Below are positions 36,385 to 46,731 of a DNA stretch of 64,000 bases, one piece after another (positions within the stretch are counted from its first letter, which is position 1; each line of letters opens with the position of its first letter). Made by a program: the position numbers and the translations under genes. Origin of the DNA: Shewanella benthica (lineage in GTDB: Bacteria > Pseudomonadota > Gammaproteobacteria > Enterobacterales > Shewanellaceae); NCBI GenBank assembly GCA_023284085.1, contig JAKVHY010000009.1, positions 92,948 to 156,947 of the forward strand, given 5' to 3'. Under the pieces are notes generated by a model. It did not search any database. It was not told the origin of the DNA and saw only the letters and a program-made list of their open reading frames with translations.

Positions 36385-37491
36385 ATGCAAGTAAAATCAA
36401 ATTTTAAGCCCAATGTTAAATGTATCGATTCGGTCGAAGTAAACTGTTTGGATAAGCAGGAATCGGTTCAGCTCGCAACCGATTTAAGCACGAAGAAAGA
36501 GAAAGTCCTTACGGGAGATCGTGCCACGGGTCAGTTACATTTAGGCCACTATGTTGGCTCCTTGCAGCAGAGAGTCAAACTGCAAGATATGTATCATCAG
36601 ACGATCTTAGTGGCAGATATGCAGGGATTGACCGATAACGGTCATCAACCGCAGAAGGTCGCATCGAATATTCTTAATGTGGTGGCAGATTACCTCGCGG
36701 TTGGTATCGATCCCCTAAAGACCAGGATCTGTCTGCAGTCCGCCATCCCGGCTCTGGCTGAACTTACCATGTATTATTCTAATCTGGTGTCTATCTCCAG
36801 ATTAGAGCGCAATCCCACGGTGAAAAATGAGATTCGATCTAAGTCATTCGGTCGCAGTATTCCGGCGGGATTCTTAACCTATCCTATCAGTCAGGCGGCC
36901 GATATAACGGCGTTCAATGCCACTCTGGTTCCCGTTGGGGAAGATCAATTACCTATGTTGGAACAAACCAATGAGATAGTCAGAAGGCTGAATCATATCG
37001 CAGGCAGCGCCATCTTGACCGAGTGCAAGCCTCTGCTGAGTAAGGTATCACGCTTGCCCAGTACCGATGGTCTCAGCAAGATGTCTAAATCTATGGGCAA
37101 CACCATAATGCTCAGTGCCAGTGAGCGGGAAATAACTAAGGCGGTTAAGTCCATGTATACCGATCCAGGCCATCTGCGAGTGGAAGATACCGGTAAGGTG
37201 GAAGGCAACGTGGTGTTTACTTATTTAGATGCGTTTCATCCTGATATCGATTATATCCTTAGGCTTAAAGAGCAATATCGCTGTGGTGGGCTAGGGGATG
37301 GCAAAACCAAGAAAATTTTGGAGGAGTGTCTGCAGGAAACCTTGAAACCTATTCGTGAACGCAGAGCTATGTTTATCGATGATAAGGCGCAGCTGATTGA
37401 CATATTAAAGCGAGGAACCGAACAGGCTCAGGAAGAGTCGAATCGAGTGCTAACCTCAGTGAAGCAGGCTTTCGGTTTAAATCTGTTTTAA
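36385..37491 (+). CDS. trpS: Tryptophanyl-tRNA synthetase, streptococcal-type paralogue
   Basis: 368 residues, class I synthetase. HIGH-type motif in QLHLGHYVGSLQQRV (about 50-64); KMSKS in GLSKMSKSMGNTI. The start of the core, LTGDRATGQLHLGHYVGSL, resembles the LTGDRPTGKLHLGHYVGSL type of lactic-acid bacteria rather than the FSGAQPSGELTIGNYMGAL of E. coli. A roughly 38-residue N-terminal extension precedes it. It is probably an auxiliary TrpRS; a housekeeping gene would be expected elsewhere in the genome. ATG 36385 with AGGAG. Confidence 0.92.
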   Translation: MQVKSNFKPNVKCIDSVEVNCLDKQESVQLATDLSTKKEKVLTGDRATGQLHLGHYVGSLQQRVKLQDMYHQTILVADMQGLTDNGHQPQKVASNILNVVADYLAVGIDPLKTRICLQSAIPALAELTMYYSNLVSISRLERNPTVKNEIRSKSFGRSIPAGFLTYPISQAADITAFNATLVPVGEDQLPMLEQTNEIVRRLNHIAGSAILTECKPLLSKVSRLPSTDGLSKMSKSMGNTIMLSASEREITKAVKSMYTDPGHLRVEDTGKVEGNVVFTYLDAFHPDIDYILRLKEQYRCGGLGDGKTKKILEECLQETLKPIRERRAMFIDDKAQLIDILKRGTEQAQEESNRVLTSVKQAFGLNLF

Positions 37492-37534
37492 ACCACTAAA
37501 ACTCAATTAGATTGCTATTTTTATGAGAATGGGA

Positions 37535-38560
37535 TCAATAGTCCCAGCTCTCCAAGGCGCCATCCGAGCTTAGGGTCATTAGCTGGCCGCTGGGGTTGAT
37601 GGCCATGTCTAGCACTGTGGTCCCGGCGGTAAAAGCTGTGATGTTCCAGTGCTTCTTTTCCTTGCCTGAGCTTATATCCCAGCTCATGATTTTCTGTTTT
37701 GAACTCGCTGTGATGAGTGTCTTGCCCCGGTCGACAAATATCGCTTGTCTAAAATAGCGATAGCGCTCTAGGAAGGCTAACTGGCCGATACTCTCACCAG
37801 AATATGAGTCGACTATGATGTGCTTATCTAAGGCATCGGCGATAAAGAGTCTTCGTTCGACCTCATCGAAGCTGGTGCTGGTGATACGCAGGGGCAAGCT
37901 AAAGTCCTTGATAACTTGCCCATTGCTACTGGCCCAAATGAGCGCATGTCCATCATGGGCTGTCGACAATATTCGTTCGTCATAGGAGAGAAATTCAACA
38001 TGACTGACGGGCCCGTCATGGAGTTGAAACATAGATAATTGCTTGCTTTCGAGATCGACTGTAATCACCGAGCCTTCGTTCATACCGAGTAAAACTCGTT
38101 TTCCGTTTTGATTCAGAAACAGGCTGGAGATACTGGCATCACTATCGAAGCCCTGTGCAAGCCAGGTGACCTCGAGTCGGCCGCTGTTGAGATCAAATAT
38201 CGATACTCGATGCTTTCCCGTCACCGCCAGGTACTGATTATTTCCGGAGAGTGACACCAAGTAAGTAGGCTCATCGAAGTCTTCTACCTGCCATTGATGT
38301 AACAGAGCTTTTGAGACGTTATCCCATACCGATAACTCACGGGTGCGGCTCAAGGTGACTGCAAGCTTGGCATTGCTGGACAGGTCTGCATCGATGAGAT
38401 TGTCTGCGACATATCTATGAATCGAGTTTGCTTGCTGTTTGGCCACAGGTTTACTGCAGCCTGTGAGAATAAGACCCAATGCCATCATAGAAAAGGTAAC
38501 GATTATAGAGGTGAGCTTATTTGAGTAGTTATGGGACAAGATCAATCTGGCTCGAATCAA
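37535..38560 (-). CDS. Beta-propeller (WD40-like) lipoprotein
   Basis: 341 residues. A hydrophobic signal (about 17-34) ends in a lipobox LILTGC with Cys35 as the acylation site. Repeating strands with SVWD, SIFDL, ALIWASSNGQ, IMSWD and LESWDY endings give six or seven WD40/quinoprotein-like blades. It is expected to sit on the periplasmic side of a membrane as a binding or scaffold protein. Function unknown. Alternative starts inside the signal are too short to be functional. It converges on the TrpRS gene. Confidence 0.8.
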   Translation of the reverse strand: MIRARLILSHNYSNKLTSIIVTFSMMALGLILTGCSKPVAKQQANSIHRYVADNLIDADLSSNAKLAVTLSRTRELSVWDNVSKALLHQWQVEDFDEPTYLVSLSGNNQYLAVTGKHRVSIFDLNSGRLEVTWLAQGFDSDASISSLFLNQNGKRVLLGMNEGSVITVDLESKQLSMFQLHDGPVSHVEFLSYDERILSTAHDGHALIWASSNGQVIKDFSLPLRITSTSFDEVERRLFIADALDKHIIVDSYSGESIGQLAFLERYRYFRQAIFVDRGKTLITASSKQKIMSWDISSGKEKKHWNITAFTAGTTVLDMAINPSGQLMTLSSDGALESWDY

Positions 38561-38660
38561 TAAATGATAACCGATACTAGCATATGCTTTGCTGGTATCG
38601 GTTATTCGTCATTTGAATTGATGGATCTTGAATAAATGGCTTTGAATCAATGAACTTTGG

Positions 38661-39362
38661 TTATTTCAATTTATAAACCACTTCGACTCTGTCTCGAATG
38701 GTGACTTGGCCTTGTTGATAGCTTTCGGCTACATCATAGCTAGGACCGGCGTTCATGCGTAGCATCACCGGCTGAACCGGGCGTTGATCTAAGTAACGGA
38801 TCTCCCAGATCCCTTGGATCTTCTCACCGAAGCCCTCGGCGAGTTTCTTGGCTTTGCGCTGAGCATCCTGGATGGCTGCCAAGCGAGCCTTATCTATGTA
38901 TTCTTCCTCCTTGCTGGTCTTGAGCGCTATGTTATTTATTTTGTTGATGCCCTCTTCGAGCGCCGAGTCTAAGATTTCATTGAGGCGGGACAGATCATCG
39001 ACTGTGACAACCAATCTACGGCTTGCGCTATAGCCTGTTAGCTCGGCGGGCTTGTCTTTCTGATAATGATATTGTGGCTGCAGGTTCAAGTTGGCGCTCT
39101 GGATCTTGTCTCTCGAAATGCCAGCCTGCTTTAAGCGGGCAATAAACTTGGCAACGGCTTGGTCTGAGGTGTCTTTCGCAGCCTTGGCAGTCTTCTCCTT
39201 GACTGTCACTTCGACATTGATCTCGGCCATATCGGCGTCAACCTGAAGTTGGCTAGTTCCCACTGTTTCAAGGTGAGGGAAACTTAGCTCTGCAGCTTGA
39301 ATGAGGGGAGAGACAAAGATAAGGCTGCTCGATACCAGTGCGGCTATAAGTGTTTTATTCAT
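38661..39362 (-). CDS. yggE: SIMPL-domain (YggE/DUF541) periplasmic protein
   Basis: About 233 residues from ATG 39362; an upstream TTG adds five residues. Signal peptide MNKTLIAALVSSSLIFVSPLIQAA. The SIMPL domain is seen in TVGTSQLQVDADMAEINVEV, GYSASRRLVVTVDDLSRLNE and ARLAAIQDAQRKAKKLAEGF. YggE-type proteins protect against oxidative stress by an unclear mechanism. It is followed by the WD40-like gene on the same strand, 100 bp away. The 364-bp gap upstream (to 39726) is gene-free. Confidence 0.85.
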   Translation of the reverse strand: MNKTLIAALVSSSLIFVSPLIQAAELSFPHLETVGTSQLQVDADMAEINVEVTVKEKTAKAAKDTSDQAVAKFIARLKQAGISRDKIQSANLNLQPQYHYQKDKPAELTGYSASRRLVVTVDDLSRLNEILDSALEEGINKINNIALKTSKEEEYIDKARLAAIQDAQRKAKKLAEGFGEKIQGIWEIRYLDQRPVQPVMLRMNAGPSYDVAESYQQGQVTIRDRVEVVYKLK

Positions 39363-39726
39363 GATTTTCGATTCCAATCTTAGAAAAAAAAGTTAAATAC
39401 GAGTTCTGAAGTTATAAACGCAGGGAAAACAGAAAAGGGTTTTATTTTTTATCTTTTGTTTTCTGTCACTATTTTTTATCGCTGAGGTAAGTCTTGCCAT
39501 GGACATCTAGTGTATGCCTAGCTGAGTTCCACCTATTTATGATTCTTGCACCAATGCATCAAATTGTTACCCCAGCCATAATAGATTGTCTTTCTAAGGT
39601 TAAGATATCAATATGTTATGAATTGGTTGTCAGTTTGTTTGGTTCTGTTTTCTTTGACTATACTATGGCTAACGGTGACTAGCTGTATTTGTATCTAAGA
39701 TAATTAGCGAAAGCTATGGAGGTGGT

Positions 39727-40422
39727 ATGTACTTTATAAGAAGAAACCTGCTGTTAGGTTTAGCCATTGTCTTATGCTATCTAGCTGTCATCCTCTACAC
39801 AGGGAAACTTGAAGATGTGTCCCTGTCTGATGAGGCTCATGTATATGGTACCGAACAGGCCTATGGCAGAGCCGTGGTAGATCACAGAGTCTCATTGTCT
39901 GATATTCGTGAAGTGGCTCAAGTTCAGACAGCAAGGCCACATGAAACAAAAAATAAAATATATATAAGCAGTTACAATGAGTTTTCCAGTGTGACTAATC
40001 CCGCTATGGCCGAGGTAGGCACAAATAAACTAGGTCGGAGTGTTCAGGCTAACCTGGCTAACACCAATGTGGTTAAAAGCAGTGCTAACGTGAATACTCG
40101 TGCGAGCGTTACGGCTAGGCTCGAAGCCTTGAGGAAACGACACCAGGACCCTAATTACAAGGTCGAGCTTGAGAAGAGGCGAGTGTCCAGTGTGCTTAAT
40201 ACGGCTATCTTCCTCCTGGGTATTGCCATTATTTCATTGACACTTAGCGGGGATAATCAGAAGCGAGAATTCGATGAGAAGATGATTTTTTTGTCGGCGT
40301 TAATCTTCATCGATTTTGTGTTTATTGGTGGCCAATTCACCATGTTAATGCCCTTGATAGGCTTAGCCGTACTCTATGGAAGACAGTATTTAAGCACTAA
40401 TTTCACCCCCCATCAGGAGTAA
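39727..40422 (+). CDS. Hypothetical membrane protein, stop overlapped by a MITE-like element
   Basis: 231 residues, not recognised. One N-terminal span (about 8-26), a polar region of about 125 residues, and three C-terminal spans (about 156-176, 187-204, 206-223). GGAGGT lies six bases before ATG 39727. Its TAA stop (40420-40422) shares its last base with the first base of the MITE copy 2, so insertion may have replaced the original 3' end or landed exactly at the stop. The last residues (NFTPHQE) are polar and plausible. Confidence 0.65.
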   Translation: MYFIRRNLLLGLAIVLCYLAVILYTGKLEDVSLSDEAHVYGTEQAYGRAVVDHRVSLSDIREVAQVQTARPHETKNKIYISSYNEFSSVTNPAMAEVGTNKLGRSVQANLANTNVVKSSANVNTRASVTARLEALRKRHQDPNYKVELEKRRVSSVLNTAIFLLGIAIISLTLSGDNQKREFDEKMIFLSALIFIDFVFIGGQFTMLMPLIGLAVLYGRQYLSTNFTPHQE

Positions 40423-40687
40423 TACCATTCCATATAAGTATGTGGTCAGTTCAGAGGCTCTCAGTTTTTTCAATTCAAGGCACATTGATGAGGAAATGGT
40501 TATTCCCTTTTAAGCCAATGTAACACTGAAGTGGAAACACTGAGAGCCTCACACAGTGCGGGTTTCAAAGCTCTTTATGCTACGTTGGATGTTCTCGATA
40601 TAGAATAACTATTAGCTTCAAACATTCGCCTTGCCTACAGTGCTTTGAACTCCCGCTGAATGATCAGATACTTACTCGGAATGGTAT
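40422..40687 (-). mobile_element. MITE-like element, copy 2 (266 bp)
   Basis: An inverted copy of the element at 14721-14986, with the same 266-bp length and about 96% identity (11 differences counted). Ends are ATACCATTCC and GGAATGGTAT. The left end is preceded by TA, but the right flank reads AA. Compensating changes keep hairpins, e.g. GAGGCTCTCAG with CTGAGAGCCTC is perfect here. It lies between the hypothetical gene and the DUF6351 gene. Confidence 0.8.
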
Positions 40688-40759
40688 AAGGTCATCGCTT
40701 CATTTTTTGGTGCCCATAGACTCAGTTTAACTTTAGGCGGAAGAAACATGAGTACCGAT

Positions 40760-43003
40760 TTAACGTTCTAATTCTTGTTTACTGCCAACCAGAGGCAACA
40801 GATTAGAACGCTTGTGCTTACTGGCCTGTAGACTTGGTGTTAAGCCGAGATCTGGCTTGCCAATATCTCCCTGACCATAGTCACATACTCCATCAGGGAA
40901 TATTTTTTCCAAATGCACCTGATAAGCCCCAATGGAAACATTGCCGTATACGCCTAGCTTTATGGCATCACCAACCGGGACGCGGCCACACTTGAAGATA
41001 CTGCCGGCCCAGGGGCCACCTGCTTGTACGCGAATGTTGCTGTAAATGGGATATACCTTGCTGCATTTCCCTAATGGCCGATCGTTCCATTCACCATCCC
41101 ACACATCTTCCCCCTCAAATTGCACCTTACCCAGATGGTCTATGCAGGCATCGACTAAGTCTGCGGGCTTGCTGGTGACAGGATCTTTATCTTCGGAGGC
41201 TCTTATGGCCATCAGCCATCGGTCAAGAAACGCTATGCCCTTATCGATGGGAGTATGATCTTTATGGGATATCCATACCACCTGATTATCATGGTGTCCT
41301 TGATATTCCTGAATCCTTAGCCGGGTCTCGAAAGAGGCTAAGGTGTGGTGCATGTTGAGATCATCTTCCAGATAGTGACGGATCTCCAAGATAGGAAGCT
41401 CGGCCTTACCTATGAATATCTGTCCATATTTATAGCCGTTAACGATCGCCTGGGCATCGGCTGGTTTTCGTTTAGCGATGTGGGATTTTGGCTCAGTGAT
41501 ATTATTGCGACTCCAGAGGCTTAGCCAGATAGGGAACCTCATGCCAAAAGGCGTAAATGCCGTTTCTTTACGCATTTTATCTTGTGGCACCCAGGAACCG
41601 ATATACTGATTGAGGTGAATGAACTCTTCGATGTTGATATCTCCCCTTTGCATGGCCCTCAGGCCATACTGAACGCCCTCATTTCCCCAGGTTGTTCGTG
41701 CAAATCCATGACTATCAGTGCCGTAAATTTGAGCTAAATCTTGCCAATAGGTCCAGTTAACCTGCTCTTTTACCTCATCGGAGAAGTAAGGTTTGACGAA
41801 ACCTTGCTTAGGATTGTAGAAGAAAGTTGCGGCGATGAACCAAGAATATACACACTCGCTGCTGCCATTGGGCATGGAGGGCCAGACACCTGCAAACAGT
41901 TGATTGAGAGGGACTAAGAAGGTATAAGGATGGTCGAAACCATTAATGCCATTCATGCCCTCGATATTTTCTCTCTGCTCCCAGTCTTTCCACTTACTAT
42001 TACCGTTATCTGTGACGTTAAAGTAGTGCTGTAGCAGGTCGCAATCGAGCAGAAATATCGATTGTGACACCATATCCGGATAGCTATAGATAGGCATCAA
42101 GCCATCTAAAACCCCAGTGCTGTTTTGGGCGATAAGGTACTGGGCGAGTCCACCACCTGAGCCGCCAATGCCTAAGGTATAGAGGGGATCACCATAGAGA
42201 GAGATGAACTGTGCCTTGACTCTTCTGGCGGTATCTTCGGCGAGCAACATGTTATAGCTGTAGCTGGTATTGTTGCCACTGGAGGCGATGACGGCGTAGC
42301 CTTGTCTGAGCAAGGTGAGGCGTCTGTTAATGAGGCGTTCAGCCCCCATACGTCCCTGTCGAAAACCTATGCTGGCTCCGCCTTTGAATTGATAGATGAG
42401 CTTATTATTCCAATACTGCTTTGTGTCTCTAACTCCTAAGCTGGTATCAGACACTAGCATGGTAATAAAATAGATATAGCGGTTGATGCTACCTCTCTCT
42501 AAACGGAAGATCTCCGGGACCGGCTTGCCGTCGATCTCAGTGGTCGCAATCTCTGCTCTTGCTGGTGGCTCGTTGAGATCGTAGCTTCGTATTTTATCTG
42601 TGCCTGTTAAGGTATAAAAATAGTCTATTCTTGAGGTGACCATGCAGTCTTTGCTATAGCCCATTATCTCGTCGTTTTCATCGTAAACCGTGACGCCGTA
42701 TCCCTCTTGATTATCGACCAGAGGCTGGCCCAAACCAGCATCGACTGTCATACAGTAGAAAGGGTATTGGCGCATACCCGAATAGAGGCTATCGGCTGGG
42801 CCAACTTCATCGAGTTTGATTGGGAAAGGGAAGGTTTCACTGGGTCTAGGGGTGAGGCTTATGTGCTTATCTACCTGTAACAATAGATTTTCTTGATCCA
42901 TGGGCGCAATGGATATCACCTGACGTTTTACTAGGGGATCTTGCCCACAGGCGGTTAAAATGCTTGTTAAAACAAACAATAATATCAAGAGTCTTCTGCT
43001 CAT
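40760..43003 (-). CDS. DUF6351-family lipoprotein, predicted alpha/beta hydrolase
   Basis: 747 residues. Signal with lipobox ILTAC (Cys19). The nucleophile elbow is LGIGGSGGGLAQYLIAQN, with Ser282. A later His-rich end (RIQEYQGHHDNQVVWISHKD) may supply the charge-relay His. The general layout matches the DUF6351 (tannase/oligomer-hydrolase-like) family. It is expected to be anchored in the periplasm or on the outer membrane. Substrate unknown. ATG 43003 after GGGAGT. Confidence 0.8.
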   Translation of the reverse strand: MSRRLLILLFVLTSILTACGQDPLVKRQVISIAPMDQENLLLQVDKHISLTPRPSETFPFPIKLDEVGPADSLYSGMRQYPFYCMTVDAGLGQPLVDNQEGYGVTVYDENDEIMGYSKDCMVTSRIDYFYTLTGTDKIRSYDLNEPPARAEIATTEIDGKPVPEIFRLERGSINRYIYFITMLVSDTSLGVRDTKQYWNNKLIYQFKGGASIGFRQGRMGAERLINRRLTLLRQGYAVIASSGNNTSYSYNMLLAEDTARRVKAQFISLYGDPLYTLGIGGSGGGLAQYLIAQNSTGVLDGLMPIYSYPDMVSQSIFLLDCDLLQHYFNVTDNGNSKWKDWEQRENIEGMNGINGFDHPYTFLVPLNQLFAGVWPSMPNGSSECVYSWFIAATFFYNPKQGFVKPYFSDEVKEQVNWTYWQDLAQIYGTDSHGFARTTWGNEGVQYGLRAMQRGDINIEEFIHLNQYIGSWVPQDKMRKETAFTPFGMRFPIWLSLWSRNNITEPKSHIAKRKPADAQAIVNGYKYGQIFIGKAELPILEIRHYLEDDLNMHHTLASFETRLRIQEYQGHHDNQVVWISHKDHTPIDKGIAFLDRWLMAIRASEDKDPVTSKPADLVDACIDHLGKVQFEGEDVWDGEWNDRPLGKCSKVYPIYSNIRVQAGGPWAGSIFKCGRVPVGDAIKLGVYGNVSIGAYQVHLEKIFPDGVCDYGQGDIGKPDLGLTPSLQASKHKRSNLLPLVGSKQELER

Positions 43004-43205
43004 TTATAACTCCCTTCCTTATGTAGCTCTCCTCTTAAGTCTTGTTCGATTCGATAAAAAAGCAATCATTATGCTGAAAAAAGTTTAGAAAACCCCAAAA
43101 TAAAACCCACCAATAATAGTGCGTATCAAGGCTATTTATTTATGGGAATAGGGCTCATATTGCGAGCCCTTTGGTGACGGGACTTAGTCGGAATATCTGT
43201 TGGAG

Positions 43206-45293
43206 TCAGTAACGGAAATGGTTTATTTTTTTGTTGACTTCGTCTACCAGCTGGGCAGAACTGCTGCTTTCCTCCTGGGCTGAAACCGCTCCTTGTGCCA
43301 GAGATTCTGCCGCATCATTGATGGCCACTATGTTGCGATTGACCTCCTCTGTCACCGCAGCTTGCTCCTCTGCTGCGCTGGCAATTTGATGGGCCATATC
43401 CTGAATTTTACTACTCTGATTATTGACTTCATCAAGTTCTATTACGGCTTGCTTAGCATGGGACAGGCAGGTCTGGCTGAGTTCTCTGCTTTGTGACATG
43501 GTATTCACCGCTTGTTTACTCTTGCTGCGCAGGGAATCTATCATCTGTTGGATCTCGTCGGTAGAGTCTGCGGTTCGGGTGGCTAAGACCCTGACTTCGT
43601 CTGCGACCACGGCAAATCCCCGGCCTTGTTCGCCAGCTCTGGCGGCTTCGATGGCGGCGTTGAGTGCTAATAGGTTGGTTTGCTCTGAGATGTTGCGGAT
43701 CACATCTAAGATCGAGCCGATACTCTCGGTTTGTTTCTCCAGTTCGATGATCTCATTGGATGCATGGTTTACATGCTCAGACAGAGACTGTAATCCATCG
43801 GCGTTGGCTTTGACCACCTCCTGACCTCTGGCAACAGATTCCTGGGTCGTAGACACTGAATCGGCCGTGACCTGAGCATTATCGGAGACGCTGTGGGCGG
43901 TCGACGACATCTCATTGGTGGCGGTAACGACTTGTTCTATCTCCATCTGTTGCTTGTTTATCTGCTCTCTGCCGGATTCTGACAAGGTGGCATTGCGCTC
44001 GGAGCTCAGGGTCAGCTCGGTCATGCTGTTGGCAACATCTGATACGATGGAGCGAACATTAGCGATAAAGGTATTGAGATGTGTGGCAAGCTGGCCTGTC
44101 TCGTCGCTACGTTTAATTTTTATCTCTTGAGTTAGATCGCCACCTGACTGGGTCAAATTAGCGACCACATCGACCAACTCACGAATGGGGCGGTTGATAG
44201 AGCCGGACATAAACCAAATCAATAGCATGCCAAGAAGAGCGGAGATAAAACCCACAATGAGTTGACCGTTTAGGTTAGCGGCAAAGCCTGCTTCCAGCTG
44301 CTCGACTATGGTATAAGCTTGGGTAAGTGCCAGATTTTTTGGCACCTGTATCAAAATTTCCCATTGGGCATTGGTCCCAGTCACCGCAAATGTCTTACTG
44401 GCGATGATACTGGTGTCACTGATCGATGTTTGCTGTTTCTGTCTGGCGGAGATCAGGCCGCTAATTTCGGTGTTAGTGGCGACCTTACTGATGTTGTCCT
44501 TATTGTTACTGTCGGCACTGACGAGCCCTCTGGGGCTGAGAATGATCACCCTGGCTGCGCCGCCATAAAGATTTGCGGCCGCTTTAGTTGCCAGTTGCTG
44601 CAGGAAGTTGAGTGAGTAATCGACCCCCACCATACCCAGGTAGCTACTGTTACGTATGATAGGCGCAACAAATGAGCTGAGCAGGGTATCGACCCCCTGA
44701 ACCTTATAGGAGGCGGGATCGATAACACAGGGAGCGTGACTCTCCATAGGGCACAGATACCACTCGGAGTTTCTCACTCCGGTAGGGGTTAATTTTTCAG
44801 AGTAGAATTCATCCAAGGGCTGGATATCGATCTTACCCGAGGGCGAACGTGTCCAATAGGGGGCGAACTTCCCATCGGATTGTGAGTATTTGTTGTCAGT
44901 ATTATTAGCATCTAAGCCATCGAATTTATCGGCTTCCCAACCTGTATAGATACCTAAGATGTCGTGATTATTTTCCACTAAATTCTTTAGCATGCTGTTG
45001 ACTTGGGCGCGACTAAGCCCTGGTGCTTCAGGGAACAAGCCTCCTGCCACTGTGGTGGCCATATCCATGGCATGGTCGAAGGCAGCATTGATTTTTAGCG
45101 CCTCTTGCTGCGCCGATAAATTAATATTTTCAATGACTTGTTCCTGAGCCTGATTGAGCACACTGGTGTGTACTTCATGACGCAGTGACTGATTAGACAG
45201 GTAGCCATAGCCTATAATTGCCAAGGTTACCGCGAGTAGGCTCGCGGTACCGAAGAGAAGGATCTGGTGTCGGATACTGGAAAATTGAATCAT
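43206..45293 (-). CDS. Methyl-accepting chemotaxis protein, dCache type
   Basis: 695 residues. TM1 (about 10-30), a large periplasmic dCache-like sensor (about 45-330, [35 protein letters not shown]), TM2 (about 343-364), HAMP, then the signalling domain. The hairpin tip of the last is [35 protein letters not shown]. It should modulate CheA in response to a small ligand, often an amino or organic acid for dCache. It is a single gene; no che genes are adjacent. Confidence 0.93.
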   Translation of the reverse strand: MIQFSSIRHQILLFGTASLLAVTLAIIGYGYLSNQSLRHEVHTSVLNQAQEQVIENINLSAQQEALKINAAFDHAMDMATTVAGGLFPEAPGLSRAQVNSMLKNLVENNHDILGIYTGWEADKFDGLDANNTDNKYSQSDGKFAPYWTRSPSGKIDIQPLDEFYSEKLTPTGVRNSEWYLCPMESHAPCVIDPASYKVQGVDTLLSSFVAPIIRNSSYLGMVGVDYSLNFLQQLATKAAANLYGGAARVIILSPRGLVSADSNNKDNISKVATNTEISGLISARQKQQTSISDTSIIASKTFAVTGTNAQWEILIQVPKNLALTQAYTIVEQLEAGFAANLNGQLIVGFISALLGMLLIWFMSGSINRPIRELVDVVANLTQSGGDLTQEIKIKRSDETGQLATHLNTFIANVRSIVSDVANSMTELTLSSERNATLSESGREQINKQQMEIEQVVTATNEMSSTAHSVSDNAQVTADSVSTTQESVARGQEVVKANADGLQSLSEHVNHASNEIIELEKQTESIGSILDVIRNISEQTNLLALNAAIEAARAGEQGRGFAVVADEVRVLATRTADSTDEIQQMIDSLRSKSKQAVNTMSQSRELSQTCLSHAKQAVIELDEVNNQSSKIQDMAHQIASAAEEQAAVTEEVNRNIVAINDAAESLAQGAVSAQEESSSSAQLVDEVNKKINHFRY

Positions 45294-45435
45294 TGTGCCC
45301 CCTTGGATAAAATCTAACCTATCAATACTAGTTCACTATCTTGAACTCGGGAGCTCGGAAGGACAAAATAGCGTTAAACCAACAGCTTTACTTTGTTTTT
45401 TAGAGGGTAATAGAGTACTTCATTAGTTTAGAGGT

Positions 45436-46575
45436 TCAAGCCGCTATTCGTTTCGCGCTAGCCGCATATTCTGTGGACTGCATCTCCTGTAAGCGGCTGA
45501 AGGTTCGTCTAAATTCGAAGCTTAGAGCGCCTTCGCGGTAGAGTTCTTCCAGAGGGACTTCGGCTGACAGATAGAGATTGACTCGCTGATCATAAAGCTC
45601 GTCTATTAGGGCGATAAAGCGCCTGGCCGGGTCATCACCCACAGCATAGGAGAGTTGACGTTCGCCGGTTTCGGTGGCGATAGCGCCATCTTCCGTGCCT
45701 CTGGCGCGGATCCAGGACTTAGGGCGACCGCCGAGTACGGGAACATCGCTGACAAACAGGGTATCGAAGCGGCTGGCCAGTTCAATATAGTCCAGCTGAG
45801 ATCTGGGGCCATCACATAAGGCATCGAAACTAAACCAGGCCTGATTATCACTGACCTTGATGACTGGAATACTGCGGCCTAAGATCTGTATCGATTCATT
45901 GCGATAGGTGTTCTCGTCAGCTTTCGAATCAAACAACTCATTAAAGTTTGCCTGCTGACCCAAGAAGTAGATCTGTTTAAATTCCAGGGAACGCAGTCGA
46001 TGATCTTCCTTGCCATCTAAGTGAAACTCGGTGCAGTGGGCCTGTAGCAAAGCAATTGTAGGCAGGAAACGGTCTCTTTGCAGCCCGGACTCATATAGAC
46101 GTGGGATAGGTATGTTGGAGGTGGCGACTAATATCACCCCCTCTTTGTATAGCGCCTCGAACAAGGTGCCGAGGATCATAGCGTCACCTATGTCGGAGAC
46201 AAAAAACTCATCGAAGCAGATGACCTTGCACTCTTTGGCAATTCGTTTAGCGATGCGAATTAAGGGATCTCTTTTACCTGATGCGGCCAACATGTCTTTA
46301 TGGATCCGCGCCATAAACCGATGAAAGTGCAGCCTCAGCGTCAATTCATCATCCAGTGCGTCGCAGAAAAGATCCATCAACATGGTCTTACCCCTGCCCA
46401 CATCCCCCCAGAGATAGACTCCTTTAATTGAGTCAGACGGGTTTATGCCTTGAGGTGTGGTGAGCCGCTCGAACAGAGTATCGAGTAAAGCCACGGCCTG
46501 CTCTTGCTGAGGGTCGAAGCTAAAATCTAGCTGAGTGAGTTTCTGCCGATATTTAACGAGAGGAGAGAGGCTCAT
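45436..46575 (-). CDS. zapE: ZapE/AFG1-family ATPase
   Basis: 379 residues. Walker A in YLWGDVGRGKTML (about 57-64) and Walker B VICFDEFFVSD (Asp122-Glu123), followed by ATSNIPIPRLYESGLQRDRF, all typical of the AFG1-like ATPases called ZapE in bacteria (division-associated Z-ring modulator). In many gammaproteobacteria zapE lies beside rplM-rpsI; that context is absent, so this may be a paralogue. Confidence 0.9.
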   Translation of the reverse strand: MSLSPLVKYRQKLTQLDFSFDPQQEQAVALLDTLFERLTTPQGINPSDSIKGVYLWGDVGRGKTMLMDLFCDALDDELTLRLHFHRFMARIHKDMLAASGKRDPLIRIAKRIAKECKVICFDEFFVSDIGDAMILGTLFEALYKEGVILVATSNIPIPRLYESGLQRDRFLPTIALLQAHCTEFHLDGKEDHRLRSLEFKQIYFLGQQANFNELFDSKADENTYRNESIQILGRSIPVIKVSDNQAWFSFDALCDGPRSQLDYIELASRFDTLFVSDVPVLGGRPKSWIRARGTEDGAIATETGERQLSYAVGDDPARRFIALIDELYDQRVNLYLSAEVPLEELYREGALSFEFRRTFSRLQEMQSTEYAASAKRIAA

Positions 46576-46731
46576 ATTGACTGGATATATCGATTGGGGA
46601 TGGGCGCAAGTATATCAGTTGTGCCGTTTTAAAGCAGGGACAACTGATATGACTTTATGCTGTTAATGTTTAGCTCTTATATCGATTGGCATTATCTATT
46701 ATCCGATAGCAGCTGAGCTACTCAAAGTCGC

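Noticed and set aside
43150..43170. AGGGCTC/GAGCCCT hairpin after the DUF6351/chemoreceptor gap
   Set aside because: Lacks a T-run on the relevant strand and lies between same-strand genes; function unclear.
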